The notes below the pieces were generated by a model that did not search any database, was not told the origin of the DNA, and saw only the letters and a list, made by a program, of their open reading frames with translations. From Alkaliphilus sp. NP8 (GTDB lineage Bacteria; Bacillota; Clostridia; Peptostreptococcales; Natronincolaceae): a DNA stretch of 46,530 bases. Below are positions 8,226 through 16,530 of the stretch, piece after piece; position 1 is the stretch's first letter, and every line of letters begins with the position of its first letter. The DNA lies in the NCBI GenBank assembly GCA_015978205.1, contig JADWMM010000005.1, positions 1 to 46,530 on the forward strand. The letters run 5' to 3'. A program made the position numbers and the translations under genes.

Positions 8226-8645
8226 TTAGATATTTTGTAAAAGAGCTTTACTAAATTGATCTGGACAAGATGTGCCCTTTAGTTCTTCGCCTGTACCGCA
8301 TTTTATACCTTGTATTTTTTTAGCCGCTTCTTCAGGAGTCATTCCTTCAGTTAGCTTGGCTATACCCTGTAAGTTTCCGTTACATCCCCCATCGAATTCA
8401 ACGTTTGTTATTTTACCATCTTTTATTGAATATCTCATTTCAGTACAGCATACTCCTTTGGGAGTGAAAACAACATCTTTATCAGCTACAACATTTGCTG
8501 AGGTTGTGGATTGTGTATCTTGTGCACATCCTGTTAAAATTGAAGGTATTGTACCTGCCACAGCAATTCCAATTATTGATTTTCCAGTTAATTGTAATGC
8601 TTCTTTTCTTGAATATAGCTTTTTTTTAGTTACTAAATCTCCCAT
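8226..8645 (-). CDS. Exported TSCPD-domain lipoprotein
   Basis: 139 residues. The C-terminal 80 form a TIGR03905-type TSCPD domain: TPKGVCCTEM (61-70), FDGGCNGNLQGI (84-95), GIKCGTG (113-119) and the literal TSCPD at 125-129, with conserved cysteines. Unusually, it is preceded by an export signal: SRKEALQ (12-18, Tat-like with Arg-Lys), a hydrophobic stretch and a lipobox LTGC with C40. Related TSCPD domains occur as free cytoplasmic proteins and at the C-terminus of B12-dependent ribonucleotide reductases. GGGGGAGG precedes the ATG. It lies divergently from the B12 uptake operon. Function is unknown; a cell-surface metal or redox role is inference. Confidence 0.85.
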   Translation of the reverse strand: MGDLVTKKKLYSRKEALQLTGKSIIGIAVAGTIPSILTGCAQDTQSTTSANVVADKDVVFTPKGVCCTEMRYSIKDGKITNVEFDGGCNGNLQGIAKLTEGMTPEEAAKKIQGIKCGTGEELKGTSCPDQFSKALLQNI

Positions 8646-8690
8646 TTAAACATCCTCCCCCTGATATTTTTTATACCCACTTACATAATC

Positions 8691-8719
8691 ATTATACATA
8701 TATTACCAATGATTGTCAA
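8691..8719 (-). promoter_or_regulatory. Consensus promoter of the TSCPD gene
   Basis: On the minus strand TTGACA (8719-8714), a 17-bp spacer and TATAAT (8696-8691): a full sigma-A consensus. Two Fur-like partial dyads overlap it (TGACAATCATTGGTA over the -35, ATAATGATTAT just after the -10), which is suggestive of metal control but not conclusive. Confidence 0.8.
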
Positions 8720-9075
8720 ATGATTAACTATATTTATCGTTGTTTCTAACTTTTAAGCCTAGGTAAAAAATTATAATATATTTTAATTATTTAAAATCAT
8801 ATTATATATAAACAAGCTTAAAAATTAAAAAATTTATAATATTTCTATTACCAATAAAAAAACATTTTGTGTTTTTTAAAAGAAAATGGTTTAAACTTGT
8901 TAAATTCAAACATCTCAGAGTTTACCATAAAAATACATAATTAAACTTTTGAAAAATAATTATATAATTTATATAATTAAAATTAATTAACAAGTATAGT
9001 TAAATGATAAATTAGTTGTTTGAATTTTTAAATGTCAATCGCATAATTCGATATTTTTTTAACAAAAATCAAAAT
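8720..9075. other. AT-rich intergenic stretch, nothing recognised
   Basis: Very AT-rich sequence between the divergent TSCPD and B12 units. There is no coding frame, no repeat family and no RNA that I can recognise. Confidence 0.6.
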
Positions 9076-9100
9076 TTGCATTATTGACACAATAATGCAA
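9076..9100. promoter_or_regulatory. 25-bp perfect dyad over the B12 operon promoter
   Basis: TTGCATTATTG and CAATAATGCAA are perfect 11-bp arms separated by ACA. The right-hand part of the left arm and the spacer are the -35 box (TTGACA 9084-9089). A bound dimer would block RNA polymerase. I do not recognise the motif as Fur, Zur, PerR or MntR. Confidence 0.6.
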
Positions 9101-9112
9101 TTAATATATCAT
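9084..9112 (+). promoter_or_regulatory. Promoter of the corrinoid uptake operon
   Basis: TTGACA at 9084-9089, 17-bp spacer, TATCAT at 9107-9112. Transcription would begin about 9119, shortly before the riboswitch. Confidence 0.65.
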
Positions 9113-9147
9113 GAATGTGTACAATATAATATGTAATCATTATATGA

Positions 9148-9282
9148 TTGTAATGAATATTATGGAAATTGGTGCAATTCCAATACAGCCCCCGCTACTG
9201 TAAACACGGACAAGTTCTATAAGCCACTGGTTAAAACTGGGAAGGCAGAATGAGGATGAAGTGTAAGTCAGGATACATAATT
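9148..9282 (+). promoter_or_regulatory. Cobalamin riboswitch
   Basis: Conserved blocks occur in order: GGTGCAATTCC (9171-9181), ACAGCCCCCGCTACTGTAA (about 9185-9203), AAGCCACTGG (9220-9229), CTGGGAAGG (about 9237-9245) and the B12 box AAGTCAGGATAC (about 9265-9276). It lies upstream of a binding-protein/permease/ATPase operon and so identifies it as corrinoid transport. A terminator hairpin follows at 9358-9379, which suggests that adenosylcobalamin binding causes premature termination. Confidence 0.95.
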
Positions 9283-9319
9283 AATGAATTACATAATTTT
9301 CGGTGGGAAAATTTTGTTG

Positions 9320-9379
9320 AGGCTACTTTTGTGTAAAAAAGTAGTTATTAGCAATTTAAACTCCGTAAGGAGTTTTTTT
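9320..9379 (+). terminator. Expression platform terminator of the cobalamin riboswitch
   Basis: AAACTCC-gtaa-GGAGTTT followed by TTTTTTA (9358-9379) is a classic intrinsic terminator. Just upstream, CTACTTTT and AAAAAGTAG (9319-9342) form a further hairpin. A frame starting at 9284 would span this terminator and is not the true gene start. Confidence 0.8.
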
Positions 9380-9430
9380 ATTCCCCAAATCAAATTTCAT
9401 AATAGTTCTAATAAAAAGGAGAGAAGAAAA

Positions 9431-10648
9431 TTGGAAAAAAAGATTTGGAGCGTAAGAAGAATTATGATATTAATGTTGACTTTAGTTTTATCATTTTCCT
9501 TAGTAGGATGTAAAGAAGATGAAAATCAGTCTAAAGTTGTAAATGGAGTAAATAATGAACAAGAAGCTACTAAAACAGAATCTGAAAAAGTTATTGACGA
9601 AAATACAGGATTAGTTTACGAAGGAAAGATGGAATTAAAATATGCAGAGAATTTTGCTGTAAAATATTATGAAGGTGGATATAAGATTGTAACAGATGCT
9701 TCTGATAGAAAAGTACTTATAGTTCCAGAAGGAAAACAAGTTCCAGAGATGAAGGAGCAATTACCTATAATTCAACAACCTATAGATAACTTTGCTGTAT
9801 ATTCTACTATAGCTCCTTCATGGTTTAGACCAATTGACGAAGTAGATAGAATAGTTGCAGTGACATTTGAAGAGGATAAGTGGAAAGTAGATGATATGGC
9901 ACAGAGAGTCAAAAATGGAGATGCAACTTATGTAGGTAGTAGTAGAGCTTTAGATTATGAGTTGTTACAATCAATAAATCCAAGTGTGAATCTATTATCT
10001 AAATCAAGTGAAACAGACTTGTTCCCTAAATTTGATGAGCTAGAATTAAAATATTTAAGTATGGGTTCATATTTGGAAGATGATCCAAGAGGAAGATTAG
10101 AGTGGACTAAATTTATAGCTGCATTATTAGATAAAGAAGATGAGGCTGAAAAGTATTTCGAAGAAGAGTTAGCTAGAATAGACGCGGTAGAAAAGAAAAT
10201 TACAGAGCATACACAAGAAAAACCAAAAGTAACTATGGCTTATTTTTCATCTTCAAAGCAAGCATTTAGAGTTACCCATATTAAAGGGTATAAAGTAGAG
10301 AATATAGAAATGGCAGGCGGATTATATCATCCTTCAGACTTAGGTCTTGAAAAAAGGGGTTCTACTGGAATGACTCCAGAAGAATTTTATAAAGTAATGT
10401 CAGAAACAGATATATTAATATATGACAGTGTTTCTGGACATAGCATACAAAGTTTAGATGATATATTAGAGACAGCGGATTATCTAGCAGATACGAAAGT
10501 AATTAAAGAAGGAAGAGTTTGGGGTCTAAAGAGAGACTTCTGGCAAGTAGGAGAAAAAGTAGCAGATATGACAGAGGAATATTATAATATATTCTATACT
10601 CCACATGGTGAGATAGAAGAGACTAAGTATTTCTATTTGATGAAATAG
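9431..10648 (+). CDS. Corrinoid ABC transporter substrate-binding lipoprotein
   Basis: 405 residues from a TTG at 9431, with AAAGGAGA 9-10 nt upstream; this start lies beyond the riboswitch terminator and gives a normal lipoprotein signal (basic KKIWSVRR, hydrophobic core, lipobox LVGC with C27). An acidic linker follows. The mature part is a TroA/BtuF-like two-lobe binding protein (VIVAVTFEED-type strand after the 'APSWFRPIDEVDRIVAV' region, and 'SGHSIQSLDDIL' late). It captures B12 or cobinamide outside the membrane for the permease encoded 28 bp downstream. Iron-complex binding is an alternative, but the cobalamin riboswitch argues for corrinoid. Confidence 0.88.
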   Translation: MEKKIWSVRRIMILMLTLVLSFSLVGCKEDENQSKVVNGVNNEQEATKTESEKVIDENTGLVYEGKMELKYAENFAVKYYEGGYKIVTDASDRKVLIVPEGKQVPEMKEQLPIIQQPIDNFAVYSTIAPSWFRPIDEVDRIVAVTFEEDKWKVDDMAQRVKNGDATYVGSSRALDYELLQSINPSVNLLSKSSETDLFPKFDELELKYLSMGSYLEDDPRGRLEWTKFIAALLDKEDEAEKYFEEELARIDAVEKKITEHTQEKPKVTMAYFSSSKQAFRVTHIKGYKVENIEMAGGLYHPSDLGLEKRGSTGMTPEEFYKVMSETDILIYDSVSGHSIQSLDDILETADYLADTKVIKEGRVWGLKRDFWQVGEKVADMTEEYYNIFYTPHGEIEETKYFYLMK

Positions 10649-10676
10649 CTGACAGAGAAGATAAGGAGTAGTTATA

Positions 10677-11690
10677 GTGAAAAAGATAAAAACGCCCATT
10701 ATTCTTCTAGTATTGTTTTTGTTACTTATAATAGCAATAGGCATAAATATTACCAAAGGATCAGTTGACCTAAACTTAAAAGATATAATGGATGTTATAT
10801 TTAATAATAGAGAACTTACGAAATTTGAATCAAATATATTGTTTAAAATAAGAATACCAAGAATATTAAGTGCCATATTATTTGGTGGAGCATTGTCCAT
10901 TTCAGGATTTTTGCTCCAAACTTTTTTTAAAAATCCAATAGTTGGCCCCTTTGTACTAGGTATATCTTCAGGGGCTAAATTGTTCGTGGGATTTTTTATT
11001 TTAACTTCAGCAACATTGCCATTCTTGGGTTTAGGTCCCTTTAGGTTGTTTTTAGTATCTTTTATAGGTAGTATGTTGTCTATGTTATTGGTGTTATATT
11101 TTGCTAAGTCAGCAGATAGTATAACGGTACTTATAGTAATAGGCATTATGATTGGCTACATTGCATCTGCTGGGACAAATTTTATGATTACATTTGCATC
11201 TGAAAAAAACATTGTTAGTTTACATAATTGGTCACAAGGAAGTTTTTCTGGCATTACATGGGACATGTTAGAATTGTCTTCATGGATTATATTACCTACT
11301 GTAATTTTTACTTTTTTCTTATCGAAACCTTTAGAAGCATATTTATTAGGAGAAAATTATGCAAAGAGTATGGGAATAAATATAAAATTATTTAGAGTTT
11401 TATTGATTACTCTATCTAGTGTGCTTTCCGCTTGTGTTACGGCATTTGCTGGACCAATATCATTTGTAGGAATTGCAGTACCTCATCTAACAAGATTAAC
11501 AACTAAAACTTCAAATCCTAGAGTGTTAACGCCTTCTATATTTCTATTAGGTGCTAGTTTTACTCTAATAGCTGATTATTTTGCAAGGACTTTGTTTTCT
11601 CCAGCAGAACTTAGTATAAGCACAGTAACTTCTTTTATAGGAGCACCATTGGTTATATGGCTTATGGCAAATAGGAGGAAAAGAGTATGA
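10677..11690 (+). CDS. btuC: BtuC/FecCD-type ABC permease
   Basis: 337 residues, multi-spanning, of usual length. Family signatures include RIPRILSAILFGGALSISGF (56-75 region), FKNPIVGPFVLGISSGA and the late PISFVGIAVPHLTR. The last is the conserved coupling region that contacts the ATPase. The start is GTG at 10677 with AAGGAG 12 nt upstream. The stop overlaps the ATPase start by 4 nt (ATGA), so translation is coupled. It forms the membrane channel of the corrinoid importer. Confidence 0.92.
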   Translation: MKKIKTPIILLVLFLLLIIAIGINITKGSVDLNLKDIMDVIFNNRELTKFESNILFKIRIPRILSAILFGGALSISGFLLQTFFKNPIVGPFVLGISSGAKLFVGFFILTSATLPFLGLGPFRLFLVSFIGSMLSMLLVLYFAKSADSITVLIVIGIMIGYIASAGTNFMITFASEKNIVSLHNWSQGSFSGITWDMLELSSWIILPTVIFTFFLSKPLEAYLLGENYAKSMGINIKLFRVLLITLSSVLSACVTAFAGPISFVGIAVPHLTRLTTKTSNPRVLTPSIFLLGASFTLIADYFARTLFSPAELSISTVTSFIGAPLVIWLMANRRKRV

Positions 11691-12868
11691 GTTTTTTAAA
11701 ATCTAGAAATCTAAAAGTTGGTTATGCTAAAAGAACAGTTGTAGAAGATGTTAATTTTGATTTGAAAAAGGGAGAAATACTTTGTCTATTAGGTCCTAAT
11801 GGAAGTGGAAAATCTACTATACTAAAATCCATTACAGATCATTTAAAACTTTTAGGTGGAACAATTTGTATATTAGAAAAAGAATTAAATAATATGAAGC
11901 CAAAAGAAAGAGCAAAGGAAATGTCTGTAGTTCTTACTGAAAGAATTGCTCCTGAGATGATGACTGCCCTTGAAATTGTTTCTATAGGTAGATATCCTCA
12001 TACAAATCATATAGGGAAACTTAATAAAAACGATAAAGAAATAATAGAGGAATCTATAAAAATTGTAAATGGGCAAAGTTTAATAAACAAAGAATTCAAA
12101 TCTTTAAGTGATGGAGAAAAACAAAGAATAATGATAGCTAGAGCTATTTGCCAAGAAGCGGACACTATGGTATTAGATGAACCTACTTCTTATTTAGATA
12201 TTAGGTACAAAATAGAACTTTTAAATATATTAAGTAAACTATCAACAGAAAAGAAAAAAACTATTATTATGTCACTTCATGAAATAGATTTGGTTTCTAA
12301 AATTGCAGATAAGGTATTACTAATTAAAGATGGTAAAATATTTAAATATGGCCCACCCGAAGAAGTTATAACAAATAGTGCTATAGAGGAGGCTTATAAT
12401 TTAGGGGTAGGTTGTTTTAATACTACATTAGGAAATGTTGAGCTTCCAAAATCAATAGGAGAAGCAAAAGTATTTGTAATTGGTGGTGGAGAAAGAGCGA
12501 ATAACCTTTATAGAGAACTAAATAAGAAAAATATTTGTTTTTTTAGTGGGATTTTATTTAAAAACGATATTGCCTATAATACATCTAAATCTTTAGCTAA
12601 TGATACCATTGTAGAAGAGAGTTTTATAGATATTAAACTAGATAAAATAGATAAAAGTAAAGAATATATAAAAGAATGCAAATATGTAATTGATATAGGA
12701 CAAAGCTTAGAAGGGATTAACAGGGCAAATATAGAATTGTTAAACTTTGCTTTTGAAAATTGTATAGATATACTTTCGTTAAGATGCGAAGATTTAAATT
12801 TAAATGAAAAAAGATTTGATACAATATCCAAAATTATAGATATGATTAAAATAGATTTAAATTTATAA
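11687..12868 (+). CDS. btuD: Corrinoid ABC transporter ATPase with extra C-terminal domain
   Basis: 393 residues, while BtuD/FecE ATPases usually have about 250-270. Residues 1-245 are the nucleotide-binding domain: Walker A GPNGSGKST (36-44), signature LSDGEKQRI (about 140-148), Walker B TMVLDEPTS (about 160-168) and the switch His in SLHE. Residues about 260-393 form an added domain that opens with KVFVIGGGERANNLYREL, a Gly-rich Rossmann-like turn, and contains FFSGILFKNDIAYN. Its role is unknown; nucleotide or corrinoid sensing is inference. It is the last gene of the operon and is followed by a terminator. Confidence 0.9.
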   Translation: MSFLKSRNLKVGYAKRTVVEDVNFDLKKGEILCLLGPNGSGKSTILKSITDHLKLLGGTICILEKELNNMKPKERAKEMSVVLTERIAPEMMTALEIVSIGRYPHTNHIGKLNKNDKEIIEESIKIVNGQSLINKEFKSLSDGEKQRIMIARAICQEADTMVLDEPTSYLDIRYKIELLNILSKLSTEKKKTIIMSLHEIDLVSKIADKVLLIKDGKIFKYGPPEEVITNSAIEEAYNLGVGCFNTTLGNVELPKSIGEAKVFVIGGGERANNLYRELNKKNICFFSGILFKNDIAYNTSKSLANDTIVEESFIDIKLDKIDKSKEYIKECKYVIDIGQSLEGINRANIELLNFAFENCIDILSLRCEDLNLNEKRFDTISKIIDMIKIDLNL

Positions 12869-12944
12869 ATTAAAAGGTATAGTGAACAAATTAACTGTTG
12901 CATATAATAAGAAACCTGTATTATTATACCTTATTAATAATACC

Positions 12945-12970
12945 CTTTCTATGTTTAGAAAGATTTTTTT
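12945..12970 (+). terminator. Terminator of the corrinoid operon
   Basis: CTTTCT-atgttt-AGAAAG followed by ATTTTTTT. A second weak hairpin (AGCAA-a-TTGCT then a T-run) follows near 12997-13020. Confidence 0.75.
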
Positions 12971-13055
12971 ATTATGAAAACAAGTGTAATAACTCAGCAA
13001 ATTGCTAGGTTTCTTTTTTTGTTAATATTTGTTAATTTCATGTTTTTTTTACTGT

Positions 13056-13105
13056 AGTAAATTCAAGCTATTAGCTAAAGTATGGCTAAATAGCTTGAAT
13101 TTACT
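13056..13105. terminator. 17-bp perfect hairpin between the btu and feo operons
   Basis: AGTAAATTCAAGCTATT (13056-13072) pairs perfectly with 13089-13105 around a 16-nt loop. It lies between two converging operons (btu on plus, feo on minus) and probably acts as a bidirectional insulator or terminator. No immediate U-run follows on either strand. The remaining parts of 12869-13195 hold no gene. Confidence 0.6.
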
Positions 13106-13195
13106 AAAATACCTATTAGTCCAATAGAATATAACATTTTCTTTTAAACATATATTATCAAAATAATTACACTGTATAGTTACTTTTTCCTCTAA

Positions 13196-15343
13196 CTACA
13201 CAAGACCTAGTAGTGTTGCACCTTGAGCAACGATAAAGCATACTACGATACCTGTAACAGTTGGAATTATGAAGGACATCCAAGTCCACTTCCAGCTTTG
13301 TGTTTCTTTTTTTATAGTCCATAGAGTAGTACCACAAGGCCAATGATTTAATGAGAACAACATTGTACAAACTGCAGTTAACCAAGTCCAACCATTATCA
13401 ACAAACAATTGTTTCATTTCACTTAAGCTATCTAGCTCTAACATAGAGCCTTTAGACATATAGCTCATAATTAAAATAGGAATAACTATCTCATTAGCAG
13501 GCAGACCTAGGATAAATGCCATCATAATATAACCATCCATTCCTAATAACTGAGCAAATGGGTTTAAAAATTGAGCACAATGAGTAAGTAAACTGGCATC
13601 TCCAATTGTAATGTTAGCCATCCCCCATATTACAATGCCAGCAGGAGCAGCAACTGCAACTGCACGACCTAGCACGAATAAAGTACGATCAAAGATAGAA
13701 CGAACAATTATTCTTCCTACCTGAGGTTTTCTATAAGGTGGTAGTTCTAAAGTAAAAGAAGATGGTAAACCTTTTAAAATCGTTTTTGACAATATTTTAG
13801 AAATAAAGAGAGTAATCATAACACCTAATATTATAGCTAATAATACAGATAATGTAGCTACTACAGAACTAAAAGCACCAGTTCCACTTGCAATAAATAT
13901 GGTAGCTAAGGCAATTAATGTTGGGAATCTTCCATTACAAGGTACAAAATTATTTGTAATAGTTGCAATTAACCTTTCTCTTGGAGAGTCAATAATTCTA
14001 CATGCAATAACTCCAGCTGCGTTACAGCCAAATCCCATACACATAGTTAATGCTTGCTTTCCATGAGCACAAGCCTTTTTGAAATAATGATCTAAGTTAA
14101 ATGCTACTCTAGGAAGATATCCTAAGTCTTCAAGCAATGTAAATAATGGGAAAAATATTGCCATAGGAGGTAGCATTACTGATATAACCCATGCCAATGT
14201 ACGATATATACCTAGAACAAGTATATCGTGTACCCACTGAGGAGTTCCAATTGTATTGAAAAATATAGTTAATTGTTCTTCTATTCGGAATAAACCATTA
14301 GCTAGCATAGCAGAAGGTACATTTGCTCCTTCTATAGTTATCCAAAAAACAACACCTAGAAGGGCAATCATAATTGGAATTCCAAGGAATTTTGAGGTTA
14401 AAACTTTATCTATTTTTCTGTCTAACTGATTATGGGCTTCATTTTCTAAGGAAACAACATCTTTACTGATATTCTCAGCAGTTCTAACAATATTAGAAAC
14501 GATAAAGTCTCTAAGATCCTCTAATTTAATACCTTGTTTCTTAATATTTTCATGGGCACTATTTAATTTTTCATTTAACGACTCATTTTTATCTAGGTTA
14601 AAATCAAGGTATTCATTCATAGATTCTAGTAATGTATTATCACCATCAATAAGACGAAGTGATATCCATTTACTATTAAGTTTATTATCGATTAGTTCAT
14701 TTACAAGAGGATCAATCTCTTTAATAGCCAGTTCAAGTGCTTCGTCATATTTTATCATTTTGGGATTAGTTTTTATTTCGCCTTTAGCAACTTTTTCAAC
14801 AGTATCTTTAAGTTTACTTAAACCTTTACCACTTCTTGCAGTGGTTCCTACTACAGGCACACCTAAAATTTTTTCTAGCTTCTTTAAATCTACATTTATT
14901 TTCTTTCTTTTTGCTTCATCTAAAAGATTTACACATACTACAACATTATCTGTAATTTCCATTATCTGTAGTACTAAATTAAGATTTCTTTCTAAGCAAG
15001 TGGCATCAGTAACAACAACTGTAGCATCAGGATTACCAAAGCAGACAAAATCTCTAGCTACCTGTTCCTCAACAGAATTAGCCAATAATGAATAAGTTCC
15101 TGGCAAATCAACTAGCACATATTTGTTATCCTTATGTTTATATTTACCTTGAGCATTAGTTACTGTTTTACCAGGCCAGTTTCCAGTATGTTGGTTAAGA
15201 CCTGTGAGACTGTTAAAAACAGTACTTTTACCAGTATTAGGATTGCCTGCTAATGCGACTACAATATCATTAGGTGATTCTAATTGTACTTCAAACATTT
15301 CTTTTAGGGCACCTGTCCCTGTGGATTGACTAGTTAAACCCAT
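13196..15343 (-). CDS. feoB: Ferrous iron transporter B
   Basis: 715 residues from the ATG at 15343 (AGGAGG 8 nt upstream; a TTG two codons earlier is less likely). The N-terminal GTPase domain has G1 GNPNTGKST (about 33-41), G3 DLPG (79-82), G4 NLLDEAKRK (from about 139) and G5 TTARSGKG. A helical insertion follows, then two Gate-type membrane regions with FGCNAAGVIACRIIDSPRERL and FVPCNGRFPTLIAL. It takes up Fe2+ across the cytoplasmic membrane. It lies 17 nt after feoA, in one operon. Confidence 0.96.
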   Translation of the reverse strand: MGLTSQSTGTGALKEMFEVQLESPNDIVVALAGNPNTGKSTVFNSLTGLNQHTGNWPGKTVTNAQGKYKHKDNKYVLVDLPGTYSLLANSVEEQVARDFVCFGNPDATVVVTDATCLERNLNLVLQIMEITDNVVVCVNLLDEAKRKKINVDLKKLEKILGVPVVGTTARSGKGLSKLKDTVEKVAKGEIKTNPKMIKYDEALELAIKEIDPLVNELIDNKLNSKWISLRLIDGDNTLLESMNEYLDFNLDKNESLNEKLNSAHENIKKQGIKLEDLRDFIVSNIVRTAENISKDVVSLENEAHNQLDRKIDKVLTSKFLGIPIMIALLGVVFWITIEGANVPSAMLANGLFRIEEQLTIFFNTIGTPQWVHDILVLGIYRTLAWVISVMLPPMAIFFPLFTLLEDLGYLPRVAFNLDHYFKKACAHGKQALTMCMGFGCNAAGVIACRIIDSPRERLIATITNNFVPCNGRFPTLIALATIFIASGTGAFSSVVATLSVLLAIILGVMITLFISKILSKTILKGLPSSFTLELPPYRKPQVGRIIVRSIFDRTLFVLGRAVAVAAPAGIVIWGMANITIGDASLLTHCAQFLNPFAQLLGMDGYIMMAFILGLPANEIVIPILIMSYMSKGSMLELDSLSEMKQLFVDNGWTWLTAVCTMLFSLNHWPCGTTLWTIKKETQSWKWTWMSFIIPTVTGIVVCFIVAQGATLLGLV

Positions 15344-15360
15344 GAACAAAACCTCCTTTT

Positions 15361-15603
15361 TTAAGAAATTGACTCAATAAAAATCTTAGATGCTTCTTCT
15401 GAACGTAAAGCAATAACAGCACCTCTAATTTCGTAAGCTATAGGGTCCCCAGCAGGACTTTTTAATAGTGATTCTACTGTTGTATCTTCAATTAATCCTA
15501 AATCTAACATTCTTCTACGAGAATTTCCTTCAGCAGTGATTTTTTTTACCTTACCAAAGGAACCAGTAGGCAATTCATGTAGAGGAATTAATTTTTTACT
15601 CAT
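15361..15603 (-). CDS. feoA: Ferrous iron transport protein A
   Basis: 80-residue SH3-like FeoA protein: LIPLHELPTGSFGKVKKI at the start, then RRMLDLGLIEDTTVE and IAYEIRGAVIALR. It assists FeoB at the membrane. The ATG has GGAGG about 7 nt upstream. The leader to 15900 is AT-rich; I do not see a convincing Fur or DtxR box, so iron control is expected from family knowledge rather than shown. Confidence 0.95.
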   Translation of the reverse strand: MSKKLIPLHELPTGSFGKVKKITAEGNSRRRMLDLGLIEDTTVESLLKSPAGDPIAYEIRGAVIALRSEEASKIFIESIS

Positions 15604-15916
15604 AAAAAAACCTCCATTTCTATAATCTCTTATAAATTTCTTTCATAAGTTAGTCATAGGAAAGACTTTTTGCCTTAACTAATAATTAAAGTATGCATAA
15701 GATAATATTTTTGTTACACTTCTAAAGGTAATAAAAAAAAGAGAATGAAATAGCTACATTTATTAGGGATTCAGACGATTTCTAGTTTTCTAAATCATCA
15801 TTATTTAAAATCTCAATATTACGAAAAAAATATATTAATAATATCTATTTGTTATCAGATATGCTTTAATGTAAAATGTATATGGCAAACAAAATATTTT
15901 ATGGGGGAATGAAAAG
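15604..15916. other. Divergent intergenic region feoA / rhodanese gene
   Basis: AT-rich, no gene. It must carry the feoAB promoter on the minus strand and the rhodanese promoter on the plus strand, but neither is strong enough to place with confidence. Confidence 0.5.
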
Positions 15917-16408
15917 ATGAAAAACAAATCACTGAAATTAATGTCCATTCTATTAGTACTATCACTATTATTGGTAGCATGTGGACAACCAGAAAAAGAA
16001 GCAACTAATCAAAATCAAATGGAATATATAGGAGTAGAAGATCTAAAAATATCCATAGATTCAGGATCAGAAGACTACATTATCTTAGATGTAAGAAAAA
16101 TAGAAGACTATAACACAAGTCATATAGTTGGTGCTTATGAAGCAGATCAAGACGCTGCTAACAAAGGTGGAAATGATGCAACAGGGATAGTCAATTTAAA
16201 AGAAGCACTTCAAGAAGCTACAGGAAGTGAAGTTGGTAATGCAGAAGATAAGTATGCTTTAGTTTGTTATTCTGGTAAATCATATGCACAGAAAGCAACA
16301 GATTTAATGATAGAAATCGGAATATCAAAAGATCAAATTTACACAGTAGAAGGAGGTATGAAAGCTTGGGAAGAAGGCGGACAAGATTATAAGAATCTTT
16401 TAGAATAA
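15917..16408 (+). CDS. Rhodanese-domain lipoprotein
   Basis: 163 residues. Signal peptide with lipobox LVAC (C22), then a rhodanese fold at about 36-160: DYIILDVRKIEDYNTSHIVG, and the active-site loop VCYSGKSYAQ with catalytic C117. The C-terminal GGMKAWEEGG is also typical. Rhodaneses move sulfane sulfur; an outward-facing single-domain lipoprotein could deal with thiosulfate, polysulfide or selenium compounds, which is inference. GGGGGAAT lies just before the ATG. It ends in a 16-bp hairpin. Confidence 0.93.
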   Translation: MKNKSLKLMSILLVLSLLLVACGQPEKEATNQNQMEYIGVEDLKISIDSGSEDYIILDVRKIEDYNTSHIVGAYEADQDAANKGGNDATGIVNLKEALQEATGSEVGNAEDKYALVCYSGKSYAQKATDLMIEIGISKDQIYTVEGGMKAWEEGGQDYKNLLE

Positions 16409-16436
16409 ATTAATATATTTTTATAGTAATTGATAT

Positions 16437-16478
16437 AAATGGCTATTCATTTGAATTTATTTAAATGAATAGCCATTT
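16437..16478. terminator. 16-bp perfect hairpin after the rhodanese gene
   Basis: AAATGGCTATTCATTT (16437-16452) and AAATGAATAGCCATTT (16463-16478) pair perfectly around a 10-nt loop between converging genes. A bidirectional terminator is likely. Confidence 0.75.
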
Positions 16479-16530
16479 AACGAGAAAGGACATTTACTTT
16501 TAATTTTGTAGTAAAAGATATTTAATAAAT

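Noticed and set aside
9284..9430. Upstream start of the corrinoid binding protein at 9284
   Set aside because: It would translate through the riboswitch terminator hairpin and bury the lipoprotein signal peptide; the TTG at 9431 has the ribosome site and signal.
14760..15095. 111-codon frame opposite feoB (and similar frames opposite yqeB-region, xdh and BCCT genes)
   Set aside because: Shadow of the conserved gene; no ribosome site, low-complexity composition.
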